Shown: piece after piece, positions 45,610 to 56,149 of the stretch
Layout of the letters: each line of letters starts with the position of its first letter
How positions within the stretch are numbered: position 1 is the first letter of the stretch
DNA from: Stutzerimonas stutzeri
GTDB taxonomy: Bacteria > Pseudomonadota > Gammaproteobacteria > Pseudomonadales > Pseudomonadaceae
NCBI GenBank assembly: GCA_002339675.1
Contig: DDKB01000018.1
Coordinates: 1-64,000, forward strand
Direction: 5' to 3'
DNA: 64,000 bases
The notes under the pieces: generated by a model
Databases searched by the model: none
Told to the model about the DNA's origin: nothing
The model's input: only the letters and a program-made list of their open reading frames with translations
Program-made: the position numbers and the translations under genes

Positions 45610-46578
45610 TGCTTCGCGCGGCGCGTAGGCGAAGACGTCGGCGCGCATCTGGGTAGCGTCCATGCCCGCCTCGACCAGCGCATCCAGCGTGCCGTACACC
45701 ATGGCCGGGGAGCCGCTGGCGTAGACATGCAGGGGCTTGAGATCGGCAAAATCCTCGCACACCGCGTCATGCAGCATGCCGCACCGCCCGGGCCATCCGC
45801 AGACATCGCTAACGACCTGATGCAGGTGGAGATTGGGCATGCGCTGCCACTCCTGCCAGTGCGGCAAATCGTAGAAGTCCTCTGGCCGGCGGACACCCCA
45901 GTACAGATGCACCGGGTGGGCAAACCCCTCGGCCCGGCAATGGTCGATCAGGCTGTGCATTTGCGCCATGCCGGTACCCGCGGCGATCAGCACGAGCGGA
46001 CCCGCGGGCAACTCGGCCAGATGTGCATCGCCGAACGGCAGCTGCACTCGGGCCATCGCGCTGCGGCGGATAAATTCCAGCAGCTCGACGGCGGACGATT
46101 CGCGAGCCAGCACATGGAGCTCAAGTTCGCGCCCACGACCCGGTGCCGAGGCCAGGGAAAAGGCGCTGTATTCCCCGTCTTCGCGCTGCACCAGCAGGTA
46201 CTGCCCGGCGTGATAGCGCGGCGGCTTGCCTGCCGGCGCGCGCAGCAGCACACGGAACACGTCGCCACCCACCGCTTCGCAACTGACCAGCTGACAGCTG
46301 AGCGTGCGCACCGGCAGCTCACCGGGCGCCAGCACGCCGTCCCAGAGCAACACGCAGTCTTCTTCGGGCTCAGCCAGGCAGGCAAACACCTCGCCATGGT
46401 CGTGGGGCTCGCCACGCTGGCGCACCCGGCCATTGACCAGCAGCGCGGCACAGATCAGGCAATTGCCGTTGCGGCAGGCCTGAGGGCAGTCATAACCGAG
46501 TCGCCGTGCGGCATCGAGGATCAACTCCCCACGCTCGACCTCGAGGACGGCCCCGGAGGGTTGCAAGGTCACTTTCAT
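45607..46578 (-). CDS. 2Fe-2S/FAD oxidoreductase (CDP-6-deoxy-delta-3,4-glucoseen reductase-like)
   Basis: This 323-residue electron-transfer protein has an N-terminal plant-type ferredoxin domain (ligands in CRNGNCLIC plus a later Cys in VFACLAE). An FAD-binding barrel follows (YSAFSLAS near residue 150), then an NAD(P) domain (LVLIAAGTGMAQMHSL). It is usually named after a sugar-deoxygenation reductase, but in Pseudomonas it lies beside ubiD and its partner is unknown. Ferredoxin-NAD reductase activity is the safe statement. The ATG at 46578 gives MKVTLQPSG; longer starts run back into ubiD. It lies 34 bp after ubiD. Confidence 0.85.
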   Translation of the reverse strand: MKVTLQPSGAVLEVERGELILDAARRLGYDCPQACRNGNCLICAALLVNGRVRQRGEPHDHGEVFACLAEPEEDCVLLWDGVLAPGELPVRTLSCQLVSCEAVGGDVFRVLLRAPAGKPPRYHAGQYLLVQREDGEYSAFSLASAPGRGRELELHVLARESSAVELLEFIRRSAMARVQLPFGDAHLAELPAGPLVLIAAGTGMAQMHSLIDHCRAEGFAHPVHLYWGVRRPEDFYDLPHWQEWQRMPNLHLHQVVSDVCGWPGRCGMLHDAVCEDFADLKPLHVYASGSPAMVYGTLDALVEAGMDATQMRADVFAYAPREA

Positions 46579-46612
46579 CTGTTCGACAACCTGAAAAAAG
46601 GGCGACGGGTCA

Positions 46613-48079
46613 TCAGTCGATGCCCAGCTCGGCCCAGAGTTCGTCGACCCGACGCTTGACTGCCGGGTCCTGAACGATGGCACGGCCCCATTCACGGCTG
46701 GTCTCGCCCGGCCACTTGTGTGTCGCATCGAGCCCCATCTTGCTACCCAGACCGGAGACCGGCGAGGCAAAATCGAGGTAGTCGATCGGGGTATTCTCGA
46801 TCAGCACCGTATCGCGCTTGGGGTCCATGCGCGTGGTGATCGCCCAGATCACATCGTTCCAGTCGCGGGCGTTGATGTCGTCGTCGGTGACGATCACGAA
46901 CTTGGTGTACATGAACTGGCGCAAAAAGCTCCAGACGCCCAGCATCACCCGCTTGGCGTGGCCGGGGTACTGCTTTTTCATAGTCACCACCGCCATGCGG
47001 TAGGAACAGCCTTCCGGCGGCAGATAAAAGTCAGTGATCTCGGGGAACTGCTTCTGCAGGATCGGTACGAACACCTCGTTCAGCGCCACGCCGAGGATCG
47101 CCGGCTCATCCGGTGGGCGCCCGGTGTAGGTGCTGTGATAGATCGCATCGCGGCGCTTGGTAATTCGCTCTACGGTGAACACCGGGAAACGGTCAACTTC
47201 GTTGTAGTAGCCGGTATGGTCGCCGTAAGGCCCTTCATCGGCCATCTCGCCTGGATGGATATGCCCCTCGAGTACGATCTCCGCGCCGGCCGGCACCTGC
47301 AGATCGCTGCCGCGGCACTTGACCAGCTCGGTGCGGCTGCCACGCAACAGCCCGGCAAAGGCGTACTCGGAAAGCGAGTCGGGCACCGGCGTTACCGCTC
47401 CGAGAATCGTCGCAGGGTCCGCGCCCAGCGCCACCGCCACCGGGTAGGGACGGTCCGGGAACCTGTCGCACCACTCGCGAAAATCCAGCGCACCGCCGCG
47501 ATGACTGAGCCAGCGCATGATCACCTTGTTGCGGCCGATCACCTGCTGCCGATAGATACCGAGGTTCTGCCGCTCCTTGTTCGGGCCCTTGGTGATGGTC
47601 AGCCCCCAGGTAATCAGCGGGCCCGCATCGCCCGGCCAGCAGGTCTGCACCGGCAGGCTGGAGAGATCGACGTCGTCACCTTCGACGATCACGTCCTGGC
47701 AGGGTGCGTCCTTGACGACTTTCGGCGCCATGCTGATGACCTTTTTATAGATCGGCAGCTTGCTCCAGGCATCCTTCAAGCCTTTCGGCGGCTCCGGCTC
47801 CTTGAGAAAGGCCAGCAGCTTGCCGATCTCGCGCAACTCGGAAACATCCTCGGCGCCCATGCCCAAGGCAACCCGTTGCGGCGTGCCGAACAGATTGCCG
47901 AGCACCGGCATGTCGAAGCCCGTGGGTTTCTCGAAGAGCAGCGCTGGGCCCTGCTTGCGCAGGGTGCGGTCGCAGATTTCGGTCATTTCCAGCACCGGAG
48001 AAACGGCAGCCGAGACGCGCTTGAGTTCACCGCGCTGTTCCAGGCCGCTGATAAAGTCGCGCAGGTCGCGATACTGCAT
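46613..48079 (-). CDS. ubiD: 3-octaprenyl-4-hydroxybenzoate carboxy-lyase
   Basis: This prenylated-FMN-dependent decarboxylase of 488 residues acts in ubiquinone synthesis. Family segments include LGNLFGTPQRVALGMG, the metal and cofactor region ITKGPNKERQNLGIYRQQ, and DVIWAITTRMDP. The cofactor is made by UbiX, which is not in this window. The start at 48079 (MQYRDLRDFI) is the conserved one. It probably forms an operon with the reductase downstream. Confidence 0.95.
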   Translation of the reverse strand: MQYRDLRDFISGLEQRGELKRVSAAVSPVLEMTEICDRTLRKQGPALLFEKPTGFDMPVLGNLFGTPQRVALGMGAEDVSELREIGKLLAFLKEPEPPKGLKDAWSKLPIYKKVISMAPKVVKDAPCQDVIVEGDDVDLSSLPVQTCWPGDAGPLITWGLTITKGPNKERQNLGIYRQQVIGRNKVIMRWLSHRGGALDFREWCDRFPDRPYPVAVALGADPATILGAVTPVPDSLSEYAFAGLLRGSRTELVKCRGSDLQVPAGAEIVLEGHIHPGEMADEGPYGDHTGYYNEVDRFPVFTVERITKRRDAIYHSTYTGRPPDEPAILGVALNEVFVPILQKQFPEITDFYLPPEGCSYRMAVVTMKKQYPGHAKRVMLGVWSFLRQFMYTKFVIVTDDDINARDWNDVIWAITTRMDPKRDTVLIENTPIDYLDFASPVSGLGSKMGLDATHKWPGETSREWGRAIVQDPAVKRRVDELWAELGID

Positions 48080-48161
48080 GCTTGAGCCTCGTGTGGGCCG
48101 GCGGGATCGGGTGGCAGAGTGTAGCCTTGGCGTCGGCAAATCCAAAAGCTGCAGACAGACG

Positions 48162-48183
48162 AAGGCCGGGTTTCCCCGGCCTT
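48162..48183 (-). terminator. Terminator-like hairpin after rho
   Basis: A 9 bp perfect stem (AAGGCCGGG with CCCGGCCTT) has a 4-base loop, 19 bp after the rho stop. The sequence following on the minus strand is CGTCTGTCTG, only partly U-rich. Confidence 0.65.
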
Positions 48184-48202
48184 GTCGGCAACGTCGAGTC
48201 GC

Positions 48203-49462
<1,260 letters not shown>

Positions 49463-49642
49463 AGAGAGAGATCAGAAGGGATGAAGAAAGCGTTTAGCTT
49501 GAGAAGCCGCGCAGCAAGAGACGAACAGGTTCGAGTGCTTTGATGAGGCTGAAGTGCGTCGGCGACGGCATGCAGAGGGCGACGGAGAAGCGTCGCGAGG
49601 CCGAATTTAGCACCACACAGGCGAAGCGTCCACCCTGCGCCC

Positions 49643-49673
49643 ATAAAAAAGCCCCCGCGTTTGCGGGGGCTTT
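49643..49673 (-). terminator. Intrinsic terminator after trxA
   Basis: A stem of GCCCCCGC and GCGGGGGC (loop about 4 bases) is followed on the minus strand by TTTTTTATGG. It lies 18 bp after the trxA stop and upstream of rho, so the two are separate units. Confidence 0.9.
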
Positions 49674-49691
49674 GCGATCACAGATAGCTGA

Positions 49692-50018
49692 TCAGATATT
49701 GCTGTCCAGAAACGCGGCCAGTTGCGACTTGGACAGGGCGCCCACCTTGGTGGCCTCGACGTTGCCGTTCTTGAACAGCATCAGCGTCGGGATGCCGCGA
49801 ACGCCATATTTCGGCGGTGTTTCCTGGTTTTCGTCAATGTTCAGCTTGCAGACCTTGAGCTTGCCTTCGTAATCCTTGGCGATCTCGTCGAGCACCGGAG
49901 CGATCATCTTGCAGGGGCCGCACCACTCGGCCCAGTAATCGACCAGCACAGGCCCTTCGGCCTGGAGCACGTCCTGCTCGAAACTGCTGTCGCTGACATT
50001 GTTGATGTATTCGCTCAT
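49692..50018 (-). CDS. trxA: Thioredoxin 1
   Basis: This main cytoplasmic thioredoxin has 108 residues. It has the active site EWCGPCK (C33, C36), the buried Asp in VDYWAEW, and the cis-Pro in RGIPTLMLFKNG. It reduces disulfides in ribonucleotide reductase, PAPS reductase and others. It lies upstream of rho and divergent from ppx, an arrangement common in Pseudomonas and enterics. Confidence 0.97.
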   Translation of the reverse strand: MSEYINNVSDSSFEQDVLQAEGPVLVDYWAEWCGPCKMIAPVLDEIAKDYEGKLKVCKLNIDENQETPPKYGVRGIPTLMLFKNGNVEATKVGALSKSQLAAFLDSNI

Positions 50019-50228
50019 GGATGTTCTCCAGGGTCAAAATCGGAAGTGATGCCATCATAGCCCGGCTGGATGCGGATCGAAAGCCGCAGGCCGTCGCCTG
50101 GCTTTTCGCCGGCGGGCACGCGCCGGGCGGCTGCTGGCGCGACACCGGAGGCTTCGCGGCGCACCGTGCGCGTTGGCGGATGCGGGCGATCATGTCAGGA
50201 TGTCGGGGTTTTGCACAGAGACTGCCCC

Positions 50229-51731
50229 ATGCGCCCACCAGCCGCCGAACCCCAGCCGATGATCGCTGCTCTCGATCTCGGATCGAACAGCTTTCACATG
50301 GTCCTGGCCCGTACCAGCAACGGCGAGATGCGGATCATCGAGCGACTCGGCGAGAAGGTGCAACTGGCTGCCGGCATCAACGAGCAACGGATGCTCGACG
50401 ACGAGGCGATGCAGCGCGGCCTCGACTGCCTGCGGCGCTTCGCCCAGCTGGTCAACCACCTGCCGCAAGGCGCGGTGCGCGTGGTCGGCACCAATGCCCT
50501 GCGCGAAGCCCGCAACCGCGCGCATTTCATTCGCCAGGCAGAAGCCATCATCAACCACCAGGTCGAAGTGATTTCTGGCCGCGAGGAGGCGAGACTGATC
50601 TACCTGGGCGTCTCGCACACTTTTCCCGCCGCGCCCGGCAAGCGCCTGGTGGTGGACATCGGAGGCGGAAGCAGCGAATTCATCATTGGTCAGGGCTTCG
50701 ACTCGCAGCTGCGCGAGAGCCTGCAGATGGGTTGTGTGAGCTTTACCCAGCGGTTCTTCCGTGATGGCAAGATCACCGCGGCGCGCTATGCCCAGGCCTA
50801 TACGGCCGCGCGGCTGGAGCTGATGAGCATAGAGCACGGCCTGCGTCGGCTCGGCTGGCAGGACGCGGTGGGTGCCTCCGGCACCATCCGAGCCATCGGC
50901 CTGGCCATCAAGGGCGCCGGGCTGGGCACCGGCCAGGTTACCAGCGAGGGGCTTGGCTGGCTCAAGCGCAAGCTGTTCAAGCTGGGCGACGTGGAAAAGC
51001 TGGACATGGACGGCATCAAGCCCGACCGGCGCAGCATCTTTCCGGCCGGTCTGGCGATTCTCGAGGCTATCTTCGATGCCCTCGAACTGACCAGCATGGC
51101 CCACTCCGAAGGCGCCCTGCGCGAAGGCGTGCTCTACGACCTCATCGGCCGCCATCATCATGAGGACATCCGCGATCGCACCCTGAGCTTTCTCATGGAG
51201 CGCTACCACGTCGATACCGAGCAGGCGCTCCGGGTCGAGAGCAAGGCGCTCGAAGCCCTGGACCAGGTCGCCACCGACTGGGACCTGGGCGAGGACTGGC
51301 AGCGCGAACTGCTTGGCTGGGCCGCGCGGGTGCACGAAGTCGGCCTGGACATCGCCCATTACCACTACCACAAGCACGGCGCCTACCTCATCGAGCACTC
51401 GGACCTGCCGGGGTTTTCTCGCCAGGACCAGCAGATGCTCGCCCTGCTGGTGCGCGGGCATCGTCGCAATATCCCGCGGCAGAAGTTCGAAGAACTCAGC
51501 GAGGACGGTGTCAAGCTGACGCGCCTGTGCGTGCTGTTGCGCTTCGCCATCCTGTTCCACCACATCCGCGGGCCTCAGCAGGCCCCGGCGTTCACCCTCC
51601 AGGCCGGCGAGAACAGTCTGGACGTGGCATTTCCGGAAGGCTGGCTGGCGAATAATCCCCTGACCCAGGCCGATTTCGCCCTCGAGGCCGAGTGGCTCAA
51701 GCGAATCGATTTCACCCTGACGATCCGCTAG
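50229..51731 (+). CDS. ppx: Exopolyphosphatase
   Basis: This 500-residue Ppx/GppA-family enzyme of the actin-like ATPase superfamily hydrolyses inorganic polyphosphate. It has phosphate loop 1 (ALDLGSNSFHMVLAR, about 14-28) and loop 2 (LVVDIGGGSSEFIIG), then a C-terminal HD-like helical domain (HEVGLDIAHYHYHKHG). The opposite enzyme, Ppk, is encoded convergently 46 bp away. The ATG at 50229 is the most likely start because earlier in-frame codons run into the trxA promoter region. GppA is a less likely identity given the ppk neighbour. Confidence 0.93.
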   Translation: MRPPAAEPQPMIAALDLGSNSFHMVLARTSNGEMRIIERLGEKVQLAAGINEQRMLDDEAMQRGLDCLRRFAQLVNHLPQGAVRVVGTNALREARNRAHFIRQAEAIINHQVEVISGREEARLIYLGVSHTFPAAPGKRLVVDIGGGSSEFIIGQGFDSQLRESLQMGCVSFTQRFFRDGKITAARYAQAYTAARLELMSIEHGLRRLGWQDAVGASGTIRAIGLAIKGAGLGTGQVTSEGLGWLKRKLFKLGDVEKLDMDGIKPDRRSIFPAGLAILEAIFDALELTSMAHSEGALREGVLYDLIGRHHHEDIRDRTLSFLMERYHVDTEQALRVESKALEALDQVATDWDLGEDWQRELLGWAARVHEVGLDIAHYHYHKHGAYLIEHSDLPGFSRQDQQMLALLVRGHRRNIPRQKFEELSEDGVKLTRLCVLLRFAILFHHIRGPQQAPAFTLQAGENSLDVAFPEGWLANNPLTQADFALEAEWLKRIDFTLTIR

Positions 51732-51777
51732 CTGGCGCCCCTGCGGGCGCAGGCCGAATCGCCGACGGTGCCGCGAC

Positions 51778-53982
51778 TCAGCGCGCCGTCGGGCTGCCGA
51801 GCCGCTCGAGCAGGGCGTTCTGGACGTTGCGCGGATTCTGGTTGCCGCTCGGGCTGTTACGCAGGTAGGTACCGTCAGGCTGCAGCAGCCAGCTCTGGGT
51901 ATTGTCCGTCAGGAAACCCTCAAGCTCCTTCTTGACCCGGGTAACCAGCTTCTTGCCTTCGACCGGGAAGCAGGTCTCGACGCGCCGGTCCAGGTTGCGC
52001 TCCATCCAGTCGGCGCTGGACAGGTACAAGCGCTCGTCGCCCCCGTTGAGGAAGTAGAACACCCGGCTGTGCTCGAGGAAGCGCCCAATGATCGAGCGCA
52101 CCTGAATGTTGTGCGACACGCCCGGCACGCCTGGCCGCAGGCAGCACATGCCGCGCACGATCAAATCGATGCGCACGCCCGTCTGGCTTGCCTTGTACAG
52201 CGCACGGATCATCTTCGCGTCGGTCAGCGAATTGACCTTCAAGATGATGTGTGCCGGCTTGCCCTCGCTGGCGTGCTGGGTTTCCTGAGTGATCATGTCC
52301 AGCAGCGCTTTCTTCAACGTGAAAGGCGCGTGCAGCAGCTTCTTCATGCGCATGGTCTTGCCCATGCCGATCAACTGGCTGAACAGCTTGGACACGTCCT
52401 CGCAGAGGGCGTCATCGGAGGTCAGCAGGCTGTAGTCGGTGTACAGCCGCGCGTTACCGGCGTGGTAGTTGCCGGTGCCCAGGTGCGCGTAGCGCCGCAA
52501 CTCGCCGTTCTCGCGGCGCAGGATCAGCATCATCTTGGCGTGGGTCTTGTAGCCGACCACACCGTAGATCACCACCGCGCCGGCCTGCTGCAGGCGGCTA
52601 GCCAGCTGCAGGTTCGACTCCTCGTCGAAGCGCGCGCGCAGCTCGATGACCGCAGTGACCTCCTTGCCGTTACGCGCAGCCTCGACCAGCGCATCGACGA
52701 TTTCCGAGTTGGCGCCCGAGCGGTACAACGTCTGCTTGACGGCCAGCACGCACGGATCCTTGGCCGCCTCGCGCAGCAGGTCCACCACCGGGGTGAACGA
52801 TTCGTACGGGTGCAGCAGGAGAATGTCCTGCTTGCCGACCACGCTGAAGATGTTCTCGCTGTTCTGCAGCAGCTTCGGGATGGCCGGCGTGAACGGCAGG
52901 TACTGCAACTCCGGGTGGCTGTCCAGGCCGGTGATGCTGAACAGCCGGGTCAGGTTGACCGGCCCGTTGACCCGGTACAGCTCGCTCTCGCTGAGGCTGA
53001 ACTGTTTGAGCAGGAAGTCGGCGAGGTGCTTGGGGCAGGTGTCGACCACCTCCAGGCGCACCGCGTCCCCGTAGCGCCGGGAGATAAGCTCGCCGCGCAG
53101 CGCGCGGGCCAGATCCTCCACGTCCTCGGTATCGACCGAGAGGTCGGCGTTGCGTGTCAGGCGGAACTGGTAGCAGCCCTTGACCTTCATGCCGTGGAAC
53201 AGGTCGTCGGCGTGGGCATGGATCATCGACGACAGGAACACATAGTTGGCCCCCGCGCCGCCCACCTCCTCGGGGATGCGGATCACCCGCGGCAACAGCC
53301 GGGGCGCCGGAATGATCGCCAGCCCCGAGTCGCGGCCGAAGGCATCGACCCCTTCCAGCTCAACGATGAAGTTGAGGCTCTTGTTGACCAGCAGCGGGAA
53401 TGGGTGCGTCGGATCCAGACCGATCGGTGTGATGATCGGCGCGATCTCGTCACGGAAATAGCGCCGCACCCAGGTCTTGATCTTTACCGTCCAGTGCCGC
53501 CGGCGGATGAAGCGCACCTGGTGCTTGGCCAGTTCTGGCAGCAGCACCTCGTTGAGGATCGAATACTGCCGGCTGACCTGCTCGTGGACCAGTTCGGAAA
53601 TGCGGGCCAACGCCTGGTGCGGCTGCAGGCCATCGGCGCCAGCCTGCTCACGCGCAAAGGTAACCTGCTTCTTCAGCCCGGCGACGCGGATCTCGAAGAA
53701 CTCATCGAGATTGCTCGAGAAGATCAGCAGAAACTTCAGCCGCTCCAGCAGCGGGTAGGTTTCATCGAGCGCCTGCTCGAGCACGCGGATATTGAATTGC
53801 AGCTGCGACAGCTCGCGATGAATGTACAGACTGTTGTCGTCCAGGTTCGGGGCGGGCGGCGGCGCCACGGCCACCGCCTCCTCTTCCACGGTGCCGGTCT
53901 CCGGTGCAAGCTCCGCCGTCACGGACGCCTCGCTGCCGGTCGCCAGCTGCACTTCGCTCTCGCTGAGTCCCTGGGTCGTCAT
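51778..53982 (-). CDS. ppk: Polyphosphate kinase 1
   Basis: This 734-residue Ppk1 reversibly moves the gamma phosphate of ATP onto polyphosphate. The N-terminal domain begins YIHRELSQLQFNIRVLEQA. The catalytic His is expected in VVGYKTHAKMMLILR, and a second conserved region has YLSSADWMERNLDRRVE near the C-terminus. An extra Glu/Val/Ala-rich N-terminal stretch of about 45 residues precedes the conserved domain. It is convergent with ppx, and hemB lies 19 bp upstream in the same direction. Confidence 0.96.
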   Translation of the reverse strand: MTTQGLSESEVQLATGSEASVTAELAPETGTVEEEAVAVAPPPAPNLDDNSLYIHRELSQLQFNIRVLEQALDETYPLLERLKFLLIFSSNLDEFFEIRVAGLKKQVTFAREQAGADGLQPHQALARISELVHEQVSRQYSILNEVLLPELAKHQVRFIRRRHWTVKIKTWVRRYFRDEIAPIITPIGLDPTHPFPLLVNKSLNFIVELEGVDAFGRDSGLAIIPAPRLLPRVIRIPEEVGGAGANYVFLSSMIHAHADDLFHGMKVKGCYQFRLTRNADLSVDTEDVEDLARALRGELISRRYGDAVRLEVVDTCPKHLADFLLKQFSLSESELYRVNGPVNLTRLFSITGLDSHPELQYLPFTPAIPKLLQNSENIFSVVGKQDILLLHPYESFTPVVDLLREAAKDPCVLAVKQTLYRSGANSEIVDALVEAARNGKEVTAVIELRARFDEESNLQLASRLQQAGAVVIYGVVGYKTHAKMMLILRRENGELRRYAHLGTGNYHAGNARLYTDYSLLTSDDALCEDVSKLFSQLIGMGKTMRMKKLLHAPFTLKKALLDMITQETQHASEGKPAHIILKVNSLTDAKMIRALYKASQTGVRIDLIVRGMCCLRPGVPGVSHNIQVRSIIGRFLEHSRVFYFLNGGDERLYLSSADWMERNLDRRVETCFPVEGKKLVTRVKKELEGFLTDNTQSWLLQPDGTYLRNSPSGNQNPRNVQNALLERLGSPTAR

Positions 53983-54001
53983 CTGTCTGCCTCTGCCGGG
54001 C

Positions 54002-55015
54002 TTAACGCCCCTGCTTCAATTGTTGGGCCGCCTTGACGGCGAAATAGGTGAGGATGCCATCGGCGCCCGCGCGCTTGAAGGCCGTCAGCGATTCGAGAAT
54101 CACCGCCTCGCTCAACCAGCCATTCTGGATCGCCGCCATGTGCATCGCGTATTCGCCACTGACCTGATAGACGAAGGTCGGCACGCGGAAGGCATCCTTG
54201 ACCCGCCAGAGGATGTCCAGATACGGCATGCCCGGCTTGACCATGACCATGTCGGCGCCTTCGGACAGGTCCGCACCGACCTCGTGCAGGGCCTCGTCGC
54301 CGTTGGCCGGGTCCATCTGGTAGGTGTTCTTGCTGCCCTTGCCCAGGTTCGCCGCCGAGCCCACCGCATCGCGGAACGGGCCGTAGTAGGCACTGGCGTA
54401 CTTGGCCGAGTAGGCCATGATCCTGACGTTATGATGATCGGCAACTTCCAACGCTTCGCGAATGGCCTGGATGCGCCCGTCCATCATGTCCGACGGCGCC
54501 ACGACCTGCGCCCCGGCCTCCGCATGCGACAGCGCCTGGCGAACCAGCGCATCGACCGTCACGTCGTTCTGCACATAGCCGTGCTCGTCGAGGATACCGT
54601 CCTGCCCATGGGTGGTGAACGGGTCGAGCGCGACGTCGGTGATGATGCCCAGCTCAGGGAAACGCTCGCGCAATGCCCGCGTGGCGCGCTGGGCGATGCC
54701 ATCCGGGTTCCAGGCTTCGGCGGCATCCAGCGACTTCTTCTCCAGCGGCGTGACCGGAAACAGCGCCAGCGCGGGGATGCCCAGCGCCACCCAGCCCTCG
54801 GCCTCCTGCAGCAGCAAGTCGATCGACAGGCGCTCCACGCCGGGCATGGAAGGCACCTGCTCGCGGCGATTTTCGCCATCGAGCACGAACACCGGAAGGA
54901 TCAGGTCATCGACGCTCAGCACCGTTTCGCGCACCAGACGGCGGGAAAAATCGTCACGACGGTTACGACGCAGACGAGTGGCCGGAAACAGACGGTTGGC
55001 AGGCACGAAACTCAC
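54002..55015 (-). CDS. hemB: Delta-aminolevulinic acid dehydratase (porphobilinogen synthase)
   Basis: This 337-residue heme-pathway enzyme condenses two aminolevulinates. The Schiff-base lysines are K205 (YSAKYAS) and K260 (VMVKPGMPYLDI). The metal region reads DVALDPFTTHGQDG, with no Cys triad, so it should be the magnesium-type enzyme as in P. aeruginosa. The start is a GTG at 55015 preceded by AGGAG at good spacing. A longer reading back to 55333 would cross the intergenic hairpins and is rejected. Confidence 0.95.
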   Translation of the reverse strand: MSFVPANRLFPATRLRRNRRDDFSRRLVRETVLSVDDLILPVFVLDGENRREQVPSMPGVERLSIDLLLQEAEGWVALGIPALALFPVTPLEKKSLDAAEAWNPDGIAQRATRALRERFPELGIITDVALDPFTTHGQDGILDEHGYVQNDVTVDALVRQALSHAEAGAQVVAPSDMMDGRIQAIREALEVADHHNVRIMAYSAKYASAYYGPFRDAVGSAANLGKGSKNTYQMDPANGDEALHEVGADLSEGADMVMVKPGMPYLDILWRVKDAFRVPTFVYQVSGEYAMHMAAIQNGWLSEAVILESLTAFKRAGADGILTYFAVKAAQQLKQGR

Positions 55016-55325
55016 AGCAGACTCCTGGCCCGCAGCACGGGCGAATATGACGGTTATAAGCCGACAATGTGACCAAAGGATGACAGCGACCGCGCGGCGG
55101 CCGGAAGATCGTGACATTGTCCCAACCGATTGCAGGCACTTCCAGTGGTTTCGAGCGGCCGCTCGCCCGGTGGCTCGCCTGCCGTTTGCGCAGCCGGGTG
55201 AACACCGCGCGCGCCGTCGGATCCAAACCCGACGGCGGGGCTTACCCTGCGCCCCGCCAGCCACTAGCATCAACGGTTTACCCCGGCATGGGCCGGGCAA
55301 CCGAACCGACCAGGAGTACCCTTCG
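55016..55325. other. 310 bp intergenic region between divergent hemB and elbB
   Basis: No gene is supported here. The region must carry both promoters, but no convincing -35/-10 pair was seen. It holds a 9 bp inverted repeat (CGCCGTCGG with CCGACGGCG at 55212-55237) and directly after it GGGGC paired with GCCCC (55237-55256). On the plus strand both hairpins would lie in the elbB leader. Confidence 0.6.
55212..55256. repeat. Two adjacent hairpins upstream of elbB
   Basis: The first stem is CGCCGTCGG/CCGACGGCG with an 8-base loop. The second is GGGGC/GCCCC around about 10 bases and shares the G run with the first, so the two may compete. They lie 70-115 bp before the elbB start. Confidence 0.5.
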
Positions 55326-55988
55326 ATGAGCAAGCAAGTCGCCGTGATTCTGTCCGGCTGTGGTGTTTACGACGGCTCGGAAATTTACGAAAGCGTGATC
55401 ACGCTGCTCCGCCTGGACCAGCGCGGAGCCAGCGTCCAGTGCTTCGCACCGGACATCGAGCAGATGCATGTGGTCAACCACCTGAACGGCGAGGAAATGC
55501 CGGAACGGCGCAATGTGCTGGTCGAGTCCGCGCGCCTGGCTCGGGGACAGATCAAGAACCTGAGCGAAGCCGATGCCGAGGCGTTCGACGCCCTGATCAT
55601 TCCGGGCGGCTTTGGCGCGGCAAAAAACCTCTGCGACTTCGCGACCCAAGGCGCCAACCTGAGCGTGCTGCCAGCTGTACTGAACGTTGCCCAGGCGTTC
55701 GCCAAGGCCGGCAAGCCGGTGGGCATGATGTGCATCGCCCCGACCATGGCCGCGCAGATTTTCGGTCGCGGCGTGGTATGCACGCTCGGCGCCGAGGATG
55801 CGCCCGCTGCGGTCGCGGCGCGGGAAATGGGGGTCGATCACCAGGCGTGCGAGGTCAGCGAGATTGTCGAGGACTCCCGCCATCATCTGGTGACCACGCC
55901 CGCATACATGCTTGCGCAGTCAATCAGCGAAGCCGCTACCGGCATCAACAAGCTGGTCGACCGCGTCCTGGAGCTGACCGACGGCTGA
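55326..55988 (+). CDS. elbB: DJ-1/PfpI-family glyoxalase ElbB
   Basis: This 220-residue protein of the ThiJ/PfpI superfamily is usually called isoprenoid biosynthesis protein or glyoxalase ElbB. The nucleophile Cys should be in GMMCIAPTMAA, after the family segment ALIIPGGFGAAKNLCDFA. Its opening, VAVILSGCGVYDGSEIYE, is characteristic of ElbB. Weak glyoxalase activity is reported for the E. coli protein; the real role is uncertain. The ATG at 55326 follows AGGAG. Confidence 0.93.
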   Translation: MSKQVAVILSGCGVYDGSEIYESVITLLRLDQRGASVQCFAPDIEQMHVVNHLNGEEMPERRNVLVESARLARGQIKNLSEADAEAFDALIIPGGFGAAKNLCDFATQGANLSVLPAVLNVAQAFAKAGKPVGMMCIAPTMAAQIFGRGVVCTLGAEDAPAAVAAREMGVDHQACEVSEIVEDSRHHLVTTPAYMLAQSISEAATGINKLVDRVLELTDG

Positions 55989-56149
55989 GTGGTCGCGGTA
56001 ACGGGCCGGGAGGCCTGCTCCCGCGCCGTGCGTCGATGCGGGCCGCCAGCCTCGGGGGCGATTGCGCCAATCGTACCGGCGCTCCCGCCGCGGCTCTGGT
56101 CAATTCGGCGGTCCTGCGGCAGCGTGGCGCGATCTGCCAGGAGCCGCCC

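Noticed and set aside
52069..54036. A 655-codon plus-strand frame opposite ppk
   Set aside because: It is a shadow of ppk in high-GC codons, with no ribosome site or recognisable domain.
55016..55333. N-terminal extension of hemB back to 55333
   Set aside because: The conserved HemB start is the GTG at 55015 with a good ribosome site. The extension crosses hairpins and the start of elbB.
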